A stretch of 64,000 nucleotides of DNA, from contig OZ244850.1 of assembly GCA_965220895.1 (NCBI GenBank), positions 434,001-498,000 on the forward strand, written 5' to 3'. Every line of letters begins with the position of its first letter. Positions within the stretch are counted from its first letter, which is position 1. Under the pieces are notes generated by a model. It was not told the DNA's origin and made no database searches. It was given only the letters and a program-made list of their open reading frames with translations. Positions 1-7,636 of this stretch are shown in pieces. Made by a program: the position numbers and the translations under genes. This DNA is from WTFY01 sp965220895. GTDB taxonomy: Bacteria > Pseudomonadota > Gammaproteobacteria > UBA4575.

Positions 1-1775
1 ATGGCCTGCTTGATCTGTTCGCTGTCCCCGCCTTCGCAGGCGTCTTCAAGATTGGCCCTGACCTGATCGATAGCTTCCCGTTCCCCGGAGGTCAATAACT
101 CATCTGCATCCTTCTCTAGCGCAGAACGCAATGCTTCCAGTACCCGCTTCGCATTGACCTGCTGCTCCGCCAGCTGTTTCGCGTGCATGTCGTCCTCGGC
201 ATGTTCAAACGAGTCTCTCAGCATTTTCTCCACTTCCGTCTCCGTCAACCCGTAGGAGGGCTTCACTTCCACGCTTGCAGACACGCCACTGGTCTTTTCC
301 TGGGCGCTCACGCTCAACAATCCATCGGCATCCACCTGAAAGGTCACCTGGATGTGCGCGGCACCGCCAACCATGGGTGGGATCCCTGTCAGATCAAAGG
401 TTGCCAGGGACCGGCAATCCTCGACTTTCTCTCGTTCACCCTGCACGATGTGGATACGCATGGCGGTCTGCCCATCCTTGAATGTTGTAAACTCCTGCGC
501 ACGGACCACCGGAATCACCGTATTTCTCTCGACGATCCTGGACACCAGGTTGCCCATGGTCTCCACACCCAGAGACAGCGGCAAGACGTCCAGTAAAAGC
601 ATGTCGGAATCGAGGCAGTTTCCAGCCAGGATATCGGCCTGCTGAGCGGCCCCCGTAGCCACCACCTTGTCCGGATCGATATCGGTCAGCGGGGGCTGGC
701 CAAAAAGTTCCTCCACGTGCCTACGCACGCACGGAATCCGCGTAGACCCGCCCACCATGATGACGTGCTGGATTTCCGAGGGCTCTACACCTGCCTCCCG
801 AAGTGTCTTGCGGCACCACGCGATCGTCTTTTTGATATAGGGTGCAATCAGCCGTTCGAAATGCTCGACTTCCAGCCTGAGCTCAATCCTGGTTCCCTCT
901 CCGTGTTCCAGGTGAATCAGGGTTTCGTTCGCATCGGTCAATAACTCCTTGGCACTTCTGGCCGCTTCCAGCACTTTGCGCATGAACTGGTGATCCGGAC
1001 CTGTATCCAGGCCTGCCTGCTCCAGAATCCAGGTCGCAATTTCCCGGTCGAAGTCATCCCCCCCAAGTGCTGTATCCCCCCCTGTCGACAACACCTCAAA
1101 CACGCCTTTGGTGAGCCGGAGAATGGAGATATCGAAGGTGCCGCCCCCGAGATCATATACGGCGGTTACCCCTTCCGCCTGGTGATCCAGTCCGTATGCA
1201 ACGGCAGCCGCCGTCGGCTCATTCAGCAATCGAAAGACGTTCAGACCCGCCAGTTTGGCGGCATCCTTGGTGGCCTGGCGTTGCGCATCATCAAAATACG
1301 CAGGGACAGTAATCACGACGCCTGCCAGCTCCCCTCCCAACGCAAGCTCGGCGCGCTTGCGCAGTGCTTTCAGGATTTCCGAGGAAACCTCGATGGCGGT
1401 GACCGGTCCTGTCACCGTCTGGATCTGTGGCACACCGCCTTCTCGATTGACAAACTGGTAAGGAAGATAGCCCTGCAGTGTCGCGAGATCCCCCACTGAG
1501 CGGCCCATGATGCGCTTCACGGAAGCAAGCGTATTCAGCGGATCGCTAGTCGCATGCTCCAGTGCGCGCGCACCGATCATGACACCGTCTTCAAGGGTGT
1601 AACGTACAACCGAAGGAAGGATGTCCGCTCCTTCGGCATCGCGCAGGGTCTCGGCTGCACCGCTTCGGACACTCGCCACCAGCGAGTTGGTTGTCCCCAG
1701 GTCAATCCCCGCGGCAAGGCGGTGCTCATGGGGAGCCGTTGACTGACCCGGCTCTGAAATCTGCAGAAGTGCCAT
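1..1775 (-). CDS. hscA: Fe-S protein assembly chaperone HscA (3' end beyond window)
   Basis: This is the Hsp70-type chaperone that works with HscB to release Fe-S clusters from IscU to target proteins. The visible 591 residues begin MALLQISEPGQS, very like the enteric HscA start. They contain the nucleotide-binding motifs AAGIDLGTTNSLVA near residue 21 and AVYDLGGGTFDIS near residue 200. The substrate-binding half runs to the window edge. Family members are about 615-620 residues, so only some 25-30 C-terminal residues are missing. The gene starts 6 bp after hscB stops and is the last visible gene of the isc operon. fdx would be expected next, outside the window. There are no internal stops in the parts I translated. 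Confidence 0.96.
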   Translation of the reverse strand, partial: MALLQISEPGQSTAPHEHRLAAGIDLGTTNSLVASVRSGAAETLRDAEGADILPSVVRYTLEDGVMIGARALEHATSDPLNTLASVKRIMGRSVGDLATLQGYLPYQFVNREGGVPQIQTVTGPVTAIEVSSEILKALRKRAELALGGELAGVVITVPAYFDDAQRQATKDAAKLAGLNVFRLLNEPTAAAVAYGLDHQAEGVTAVYDLGGGTFDISILRLTKGVFEVLSTGGDTALGGDDFDREIATWILEQAGLDTGPDHQFMRKVLEAARSAKELLTDANETLIHLEHGEGTRIELRLEVEHFERLIAPYIKKTIAWCRKTLREAGVEPSEIQHVIMVGGSTRIPCVRRHVEELFGQPPLTDIDPDKVVATGAAQQADILAGNCLDSDMLLLDVLPLSLGVETMGNLVSRIVERNTVIPVVRAQEFTTFKDGQTAMRIHIVQGEREKVEDCRSLATFDLTGIPPMVGGAAHIQVTFQVDADGLLSVSAQEKTSGVSASVEVKPSYGLTETEVEKMLRDSFEHAEDDMHAKQLAEQQVNAKRVLEALRSALEKDADELLTSGEREAIDQVRANLEDACEGGDSEQIKQA

Positions 1776-1781
1776 GTGGAC

Positions 1782-2324
1782 CTATAAAAGCTGCTCTTCT
1801 AGCTTTTCCTGCTTTTCCCTGAGTTGATCGGTCAGTCGCTCGTAGAACTGCAGCTTCAATGCCGAATCTTTTGCAGCGACCAGGTCTCCTTTCTCATACT
1901 CGACCGAGAACCGGGAGATCAACTCCATTTGCTGCTGCCTGAACTCGCCGCCCAATTCCTCCAGGGCTGCGGCGGGATCGGTGGCCTGATCCAGTTCCGC
2001 GACGCGCTCATGCAACTCCATCTGCTGTATCAAGAACGCCTCATCCCTTGAGGTTTCGCGGTCCGCGTCAAACTCTGCATCCTGCAGCCTCAGGAGATAG
2101 TGGGCGCGTTTCAGGTCATTTCTCAGAACACTGTAGGCCTCGTTCACAAACGCCGTATGCTGGACGGAAATACGCTGCTCCTGATCACTCTTTCCGGTAA
2201 AGCGATCCGGGTGCAGGGCACTCTGGAACGCCCGGTACTTCGAAGCCAGCGCTTCCTGGTCCACATCGAAGCTCTCGGCAAGGCCGAACAACTCGAAATA
2301 GTTTCGAGTGAGATCTATATTCAT
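1782..2324 (-). CDS. hscB: Fe-S assembly co-chaperone HscB
   Basis: HscB is a J-domain protein that delivers IscU to HscA and stimulates the HscA ATPase. The 180-residue product has an N-terminal J domain beginning NYFELFGLAESFDVD and the diagnostic HPD triplet in SALHPDRFTGKS at about residue 38. The C-terminal half is the helical IscU-binding region. Length matches the family (about 170-175). It lies between iscA and hscA in the isc operon and all genes read the same way. The ATG start is supported by alignment of the N-terminus with known HscB proteins. Confidence 0.96.
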   Translation of the reverse strand: MNIDLTRNYFELFGLAESFDVDQEALASKYRAFQSALHPDRFTGKSDQEQRISVQHTAFVNEAYSVLRNDLKRAHYLLRLQDAEFDADRETSRDEAFLIQQMELHERVAELDQATDPAAALEELGGEFRQQQMELISRFSVEYEKGDLVAAKDSALKLQFYERLTDQLREKQEKLEEQLL

Positions 2325-2380
2325 GCTAACCGGGTGAGTGGAAGAAAAAGATCGCTGAAATGATCAAGGCCGGGGGGTGG

Positions 2381-2704
2381 TCAGACGCTGAAACTCTCCC
2401 CGCAACCACAACGGTCTTTTTCGTTCGGATTCCTGAATTGAAAGCCTTCCGACAATCCTTCGCGCGTGAAATCCAGTTCGGTGCCGTTCAGATACACCAT
2501 GCTTTTGGGATTGATCACTACCTTGACACCCTTGTCTTCGAAAATGTGGTCCTCTTTTTCAACCTGATCCGCAAATTCGATCATGTAGGCCATCCCGGAA
2601 CAGCCCGTCGTCTTTACGCCCAGGCGCACACCAATCCCCTTGCCACGCTTTTCAAGGTAGCTTTTTACGTGCTCGGCCGCACTGTTCGTCAAGGAGATGG
2701 ACAT
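2381..2704 (-). CDS. iscA: Iron-sulfur cluster assembly protein IscA
   Basis: This is an A-type carrier that accepts and passes on Fe-S clusters. The 107-residue protein has the three conserved cysteines of the family: one in TTGCSGMAY near residue 35 and two in the C-terminal CGCGESFSV. Length equals enteric IscA (107). It sits 10 bp downstream of iscU and 56 bp upstream of hscB, as expected for the isc operon. An ErpA-type paralogue would look similar. The position between iscU and hscB supports IscA. Confidence 0.95.
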   Translation of the reverse strand: MSISLTNSAAEHVKSYLEKRGKGIGVRLGVKTTGCSGMAYMIEFADQVEKEDHIFEDKGVKVVINPKSMVYLNGTELDFTREGLSEGFQFRNPNEKDRCGCGESFSV

Positions 2705-2714
2705 GTTTTCCCGC

Positions 2715-3122
2715 TTACGCGATTTTCTTGTGGCCAGCTGCGCTTACATCCTTGGACTTGAGATCCTTGATAGCCGCCTGGATTGCATCTTCTGCCAGCA
2801 CTGAACAGTGAATTTTCACAGGGGGCAAGGCAAGTTCTTCCGCGATATCCGTATTCTTGATTTCAGAAACTTCATCCAAGGTTTTACCTTTCACCCATTC
2901 TGTCAGCAGACTGGAGGAAGCAATCGCTGAGCCGCAACCATAGGTCTTGAACTTGGCATCCTCGATGACGCCGTCATCACCGACCTTGATCTGCAGTTTC
3001 ATCACATCACCGCATGCGGGTGCGCCAACCATGCCCGTGCCCACACTGCTGTCATTTTTATCAAACGATCCTACGTTACGCGGGTTCTCGTAATGGTCCA
3101 ACACTTTGTCACTGTATGCCAT
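2715..3122 (-). CDS. iscU: Fe-S cluster scaffold protein IscU
   Basis: IscU is the scaffold on which [2Fe-2S] clusters are built from IscS-derived sulfur. The 135-residue product shows all three ligand cysteines: APACGDVMKLQ, YGCGSAIASSS and KIHCSVLAEDAI. It also has the HscA recognition tract LPPVK just before the third cysteine. Length is close to the usual 128, with a short C-terminal extension. It follows iscS after about 70 bp that holds no terminator-like hairpin, so cotranscription is likely. Confidence 0.97.
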   Translation of the reverse strand: MAYSDKVLDHYENPRNVGSFDKNDSSVGTGMVGAPACGDVMKLQIKVGDDGVIEDAKFKTYGCGSAIASSSLLTEWVKGKTLDEVSEIKNTDIAEELALPPVKIHCSVLAEDAIQAAIKDLKSKDVSAAGHKKIA

Positions 3123-3191
3123 GATTCACGTCTCCTGATTTCCTATACCAGTATGCATTAAAAATTAAACTCTCAAAAACCAACAGCAGCC

Positions 3192-4405
3192 TCAATGGAC
3201 TGCCCATTCGACGGTCTTAAGGTCAATGCCTTCCTTGTGCATTTCCCACAAGGGGGAAAGGTCACGCAACTTGACCACAGCACTCCTGATCAACTGAGTC
3301 GCATAGTCGACCTCTTCTGCCGTCGTAAACCGCCCGATTGTAAAGCGTATGGAGCTGTGTGCAAGCTCATCGTCACGGCCCAGTGCCCGTAGTACGTAAC
3401 TGGGCTCAAGGGATGCACTTGTACACGCCGAACCTGATGACACCGCAATGTCCTTGAGGGCCATGATCAGGCTTTCACCCTCAATAAAATTGAAACTGAC
3501 ATTCAGGTTGCCGGGATGCGTTGCTCCAGATCCCCGTTGATATAGATTTCATCAATGTCCTTCAGCCCGTTCAACAGCCGGTTCCTCAACATGAGAATGC
3601 GCTCGTTGTCAGCAGCCATTTCCGCTTTTGCGATACGAAACGCCTCACCCATTCCCACGATCTGATGGGTGGCCAGCGTGCCTGAACGCATGCCGCGTTC
3701 ATGTCCACCGCCATGCATCTGCGCCTCAATGCGAACACGGGGCTTTCTGCGCACATACAGGGCACCGATACCCTTGGGTCCGTACACTTTGTGCGCCGAC
3801 AGACTCATCAGGTCGATGTTCATCTCCTGCACGTCAATACCTGCCTTGCCCGGGCTCTGGGCGGCATCCACGTGAAAAATGATCTTTTGCTTGCGGGTAA
3901 TTTCACCAATGGCCTGGATGTCCTGGATGACGCCGATCTCATTGTTGACATGCATGATCGAAACCAGAATCGTATCGTCCCGGATCGCTGCCTGAAGACC
4001 ATCGAGATCAATCAGCCCGGAGCTTTGCGGCTCCAGGTAGGTCACCTCAAACCCTTCCCGTTCCAGCTGGCGACAGGTATCCAGTACAGCCTTGTGCTCC
4101 GTCTTGCAGGTAATGATATGTTTGCCGTTCTTCTGGTAAAAATGTGCCGCTCCCTTGATGGCCAGGTTATCCGACTCCGTCGCCCCGCTGGTCCAGATGA
4201 TTTCTTTCGGGTCTGCCTGGATCAATGCCGCAACGTGCTCCCTGGCCTCCTCCACGGCCTTTTCCGCACTCCAGCCGAAGCTGTGGCTGCGGGATGCCGG
4301 GTTTCCGTAGTTTCCATCCAGCGTCAAGCACTTCGTCATGGCCTCGGCCACGCGCTCATCGACGGGCGTGGTAGAGCTGTAATCCAGGTATATGGGTAGT
4401 TTCAT
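3192..4405 (-). pseudogene. iscS: Cysteine desulfurase IscS, reading frame broken by a one-base deletion
   Basis: IscS is the PLP enzyme that removes sulfur from cysteine for Fe-S and thiolated-tRNA synthesis. The first frame starts MKLPIYLDYSSTTPVDERV and carries the PLP-lysine region SAHKVYGPKGIGALY. It ends at a TGA at 3503-3505 after EQRIPAT. The adjacent frame continues exactly where a normal IscS would, NLNVSFNFIEGESLIM, then the active-site loop SSGSACTSASLEPSYVLRAL and the C-terminus LSPLWEMHKEGIDL. Restoring one G or C in the run at about 3511-3516 gives an uninterrupted protein of about 404 residues, the family length. All other catalytic parts look intact. IscS is nearly indispensable, so a sequencing error is at least as likely as a real mutation. 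The start at 4405 is chosen because MKLPIYLDY matches the family. Confidence 0.9.
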
Positions 4406-4461
4406 GTCGGTCACTGTTCGGTTCCTGTCAATGTCACATCATGTTTCGTTCAACTTGTCCC

Positions 4462-4920
4462 TCAAACAACTTCCATCCGGTTCATCCGGTGTTCCTGCCG
4501 GTTGGAGACTTCCAGCACGTGTGCATTGCTGACAGCCTGCGCAAGGCTGATGCTTGAGAGATGACTGCGAATCTGGTCGCTCAGGCTTTCCCACAAATCA
4601 TGCGTCAGGCAACGATGGTGATTCTGGCAATCTGCACTGCCCCCGCAACGGGTGGCATCCAGGCTCTCGTCGACCGCATCAATAACATCGGCAATAGCGA
4701 TCTCTTCCGAGCCCACGGCAAGCGAGTATCCGCCGCCTGGGCCACGGGTGCTTTTCACCAGTTCCCGGCCACGCAATAACGAGAACAACTGCTCCAGGTA
4801 AGCCAGGGAAATTCCTTGCCTTTCCGAGATATCGGCCAGCGATACCGGGCCTTCGTCATGGTGCAGGGCAATATCGAACATGGCAGTCACCGCATATCGC
4901 CCTCGTGTGCTGAGTTTCAT
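4462..4920 (-). CDS. iscR: Fe-S cluster-sensing transcriptional regulator IscR
   Basis: IscR is an Rrf2-family repressor of the isc operon that carries a [2Fe-2S] cluster. The start at MKLSTRGRYAVTAMFDIAL gives 152 residues. The frame stays open 37 codons upstream, but that part is not Rrf2-like and overlaps the promoter. A winged helix-turn-helix occupies about residues 10-70, and the cluster cysteines are spaced C-x5-C-x5-C in CGGSADCQNHHRCLTHDLW. Its position as first gene of the operon and the matching operator upstream support autoregulation. Confidence 0.95.
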   Translation of the reverse strand: MKLSTRGRYAVTAMFDIALHHDEGPVSLADISERQGISLAYLEQLFSLLRGRELVKSTRGPGGGYSLAVGSEEIAIADVIDAVDESLDATRCGGSADCQNHHRCLTHDLWESLSDQIRSHLSSISLAQAVSNAHVLEVSNRQEHRMNRMEVV

Positions 4921-4968
4921 GACCCAATGTCCTCTTTCATCCAATCCAACCGTGTTATTTGCATGCCA

Positions 4969-5002
4969 GTATAGCAAATAACCAAGTAAATAAGTCAGGT
5001 AT
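4969..5002 (-). promoter_or_regulatory. isc operon promoter with IscR type-1 operator
   Basis: A 25-bp imperfect inverted repeat at 4978-5002 has the pattern ATA-CC-AGT-(A/T)n-AGTC-GGTAT on the plus strand. This is close to the IscR type-1 (cluster-bound) site as I remember it from the E. coli iscR promoter. Read toward iscR it is followed by TATACT (4969-4974), a good -10 box about 50 bp before the iscR ATG. The site would let holo-IscR repress its own operon. The match is by eye, not by a scored matrix. Confidence 0.7.
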
Positions 5003-5091
5003 AAGAAGGAATAGATTTCTCCTGCCCGCACTATCCCGTTGGGAAGAGAAACCCGATGTGCCCGTTCAAAAATCCGGGATTTTCGAAAAAT

Positions 5092-5802
5092 TCACCGCGA
5101 AGAAGGGTTCTGGGTCGCGCTCAGGATCCCGCGCAGGATGTTGACTTCCACCTGGGTCAGGCGCGCCCGCTGATAGACATGCCTGAGGCGTCGCATGAGC
5201 AGCTTGGGTTGCTTGGGGTCCAGAAACCCGATCTCCAGCAACACGGTTTGCAGGTGCTCAAACAGGTGCTCAAGTTCCATCGACGTGGCCAGGGCATCCT
5301 CGCTGTCCACGGCGGGAGGTCGTCCAGCCGCCATGAAAATTTCATAGCAGATGACCTGCACGGCGGCAGCAAGATTCAATGAATTGATCGAGGGTATGGC
5401 AGTCACAAACTGGCACAGGTCCAGCTCGTCATTCGACAGGCCGCTGCTCTCACGACCAAAGACGATCGCTACAGGCCCGCGTTCCAGCTCATGCCACACC
5501 CTGGAGCCCAGTTGCCGGGGTGAAATCTGCGGACCGGGCAGGCCGCGCTTTCGCACACTGGTCCCGACGACGAAGGTGCAGCTGCGAACGGCTTCCTTCA
5601 GCGAAGTACAGACGACGGCACGCTCGAGCACATCCGCTGCATCCACGGCACGCATCGTGGCTTGTGGGTCCGGAAACCGTTTCGGATTGACCAGAACGAG
5701 ATTTTCGATGCCCATGGTCTTTGCAGCCCGGGCGACCGCTCCGATGTTGCCTGGATGCGAAGGCTCGACGAGTACGATGCGGGTGGAATGGGATGGGTTC
5801 AT
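5092..5802 (-). CDS. trmJ: tRNA (cytidine/uridine-32-2'-O)-methyltransferase TrmJ
   Basis: TrmJ is a SPOUT-class methyltransferase that 2'-O-methylates position 32 of the tRNA anticodon loop. The 236-residue product has the N-terminal SPOUT domain with RIVLVEPSHPGNIGAVARAA. The knot/SAM-binding motifs are GPVAIVFGRESSGLSNDEL and IPSINSLNLAAAVQVICYE. The C-terminal helical extension is typical of TrmJ rather than of other TrmH-like proteins. It lies between iscR and suhB, with suhB divergent, the same arrangement as in enteric bacteria. Confidence 0.94.
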   Translation of the reverse strand: MNPSHSTRIVLVEPSHPGNIGAVARAAKTMGIENLVLVNPKRFPDPQATMRAVDAADVLERAVVCTSLKEAVRSCTFVVGTSVRKRGLPGPQISPRQLGSRVWHELERGPVAIVFGRESSGLSNDELDLCQFVTAIPSINSLNLAAAVQVICYEIFMAAGRPPAVDSEDALATSMELEHLFEHLQTVLLEIGFLDPKQPKLLMRRLRHVYQRARLTQVEVNILRGILSATQNPSSR

Positions 5803-5895
5803 GACAGCCGCTACATCCGGGCTTCGAACTTGTCACAACAATTCATATGGTTTTTGGTATGCTGTCCCGGCCCTGCGACTGTCCGATCCGTTCCC

Positions 5896-6705
5896 ATGCA
5901 AGCTGCACTACACATTGCAATCACAGCCGCACGCGAGGCGGGCAAAACCATTACACGTAACCTGGGGCGTGTGGATTCCCTTTCCATACACGCAAAAAAG
6001 AAAAATGACTTTGTCAGTGAAATCGACCATCAGGCAGAGCGCGAAATCATCAGTATAATCCGCCGGGCATATCCGGACCACAGCATCCTTGCTGAAGAAA
6101 GCGGCAGCAGTGACAGCAAGGGGGACCCGGGCGAGTACCAGTGGATCATCGATCCTCTTGACGGAACCACCAATTACCTTCACGGCTTCCCGCATCATTC
6201 TGTTTCGATTGCATTGCGGCACCGGAACCGCCTGGAGGCCGGTGTGATTTATGATCCACTCCGGGGCGAACTGTTTTGTGCCAGCCGGGGAAACGGCGCA
6301 ACCCTCAATGACCGGAAAATTCGTGTGGCAGGGCTGAGTGGCCTGAAGGACGCGCTGCTCGGGACCGGCCTTCCGTTTCGCGAGGGACAGGACGTCGATG
6401 CCTACCTGGCAACCTTGCGTGCCCTGATTCTGCACACCTCGGGGATTCGCCGTGCAGGATCGGCGGCCCTGGACCTGGCCTACGTCGCCTCAGGACGCCT
6501 GGATGGATTCTGGGAATTTGGCCTGAACCCCTGGGACATCGCTGCAGGCTGCCTGATCATCCAGGAGGCCGGCGGGCTAGTAGGGGACCCCGCGGGTGGG
6601 CACACGCATCTTGAGACCGGCAATATCGTTGCAGCCAACCCGAAAGTATTCCGGGCGATGCTGGACAGCATCCACAGGGCCCTGAAAGGCTGCAATCAAA
6701 CCTGA
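5896..6705 (+). CDS. suhB: Inositol-1-monophosphatase SuhB
   Basis: This is a Mg-dependent phosphatase of the inositol monophosphatase family. In gammaproteobacteria SuhB also joins rRNA antitermination complexes. The start MQAALHIAITAAREAGK gives 269 residues, the usual length (267). The frame is open further upstream but that would run into the trmJ start region. Metal-binding motifs are visible: EIDHQAE, LAEES, WIIDPLDGTTNYLHG and, near the C-terminus, NPWDIAAGCLI. It is divergent from trmJ with a 93-bp intergenic region. Its last 10 bases overlap the 3' end of secF on the opposite strand. Confidence 0.94.
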   Translation: MQAALHIAITAAREAGKTITRNLGRVDSLSIHAKKKNDFVSEIDHQAEREIISIIRRAYPDHSILAEESGSSDSKGDPGEYQWIIDPLDGTTNYLHGFPHHSVSIALRHRNRLEAGVIYDPLRGELFCASRGNGATLNDRKIRVAGLSGLKDALLGTGLPFREGQDVDAYLATLRALILHTSGIRRAGSAALDLAYVASGRLDGFWEFGLNPWDIAAGCLIIQEAGGLVGDPAGGHTHLETGNIVAANPKVFRAMLDSIHRALKGCNQT

Positions 6706-7634
6706 CTGCCGTCGTCGCTCCTGTTTTCACTTTCCACCGGCATCAGGTCCTCCTTGCTGACGTTCAGTGCCAGCAGGGAAGTGCTGGCAACGTAGATGGA
6801 CGAGTAGGTGCCGACGAGTACGCCGACAATCAGTGCGATCGAAAAGGCATGAATCACCTCACCGCCAAACAGAAACAGGGCGATCAGTACCAGCAATGTG
6901 GTGATCGAGGTCATGAGGGTGCGTGAGAACGTCTGGTTGATGGAGGTGTTGATGACCTTTTCCGAGGTGGCCTTGCGGATGCGCCGGAAATTTTCGCGGA
7001 TGCGGTCGAACACCACGATCGTGTCATTGAGCGAGTAACCGATCACGGCCAGCAGCGCCGCCAGCACCGTCAGGTCAAACTCCGTCTGAGTAAGTGCGAA
7101 AAAGCCCACCACCAGCACCACGTCATGCACCAGGGCCGCCACAGAGCCCAGCGAGAAGCGCCACTCGAAACGCAATGCAACGTACACCAGGATACCGATC
7201 AGGGCATACAGCATGGCCAGCCCCCCCTTGTCCCTCAATTCGCCGCCTACCTGCGGACCGACGAACTCCACGCGTCGCACCTCAAGCGAACCCGTGGATT
7301 CCAGTGCACGAATCACCCTATTGCTGAGAGAGGCCTTGTCCCGGTCCGATTCTGCCACAGGCAGCCGGATCAAGACGTCCCGGCTGGTGCCGAAGTGCTG
7401 GACAATGGCATCGTCCAGCCCGCTGGCCAGCAATGATTCGCGCACGGGTTCAAGCTGCACCGAGTCCGAGTAGCCTACTTCGACCAGCGTGCCCCCGGTA
7501 AAGTCAATGCCCAGATTCAGGCCGCGGGCGGCCATTGCCACGATCGAGACCACGATCAGGACACCCGATACCATCAAGGCAAGTTTGCGCTTGCCCATGA
7601 AGTCGATGTTCAGCTTGTCCTTCAGCAACTGCAT
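6696..7634 (-). CDS. secF: Protein translocase subunit SecF
   Basis: SecF forms the SecDF accessory complex, which uses the proton gradient to help pull exported proteins from the SecYEG channel. The 312-residue protein has an N-terminal membrane segment (LALMVSGVLIVVSIVAMAA) and the family motif GLNLGIDFTGGTLVEV. A periplasmic domain follows, then five further membrane segments with VIGYSLNDTIVVFDRIREN in between. It starts 2 bp after secD ends, so the two are translationally coupled. The stop is shared in antiparallel overlap with suhB. Confidence 0.96.
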   Translation of the reverse strand: MQLLKDKLNIDFMGKRKLALMVSGVLIVVSIVAMAARGLNLGIDFTGGTLVEVGYSDSVQLEPVRESLLASGLDDAIVQHFGTSRDVLIRLPVAESDRDKASLSNRVIRALESTGSLEVRRVEFVGPQVGGELRDKGGLAMLYALIGILVYVALRFEWRFSLGSVAALVHDVVLVVGFFALTQTEFDLTVLAALLAVIGYSLNDTIVVFDRIRENFRRIRKATSEKVINTSINQTFSRTLMTSITTLLVLIALFLFGGEVIHAFSIALIVGVLVGTYSSIYVASTSLLALNVSKEDLMPVESENRSDDGSQV

Positions 7635-7636
7635 GT

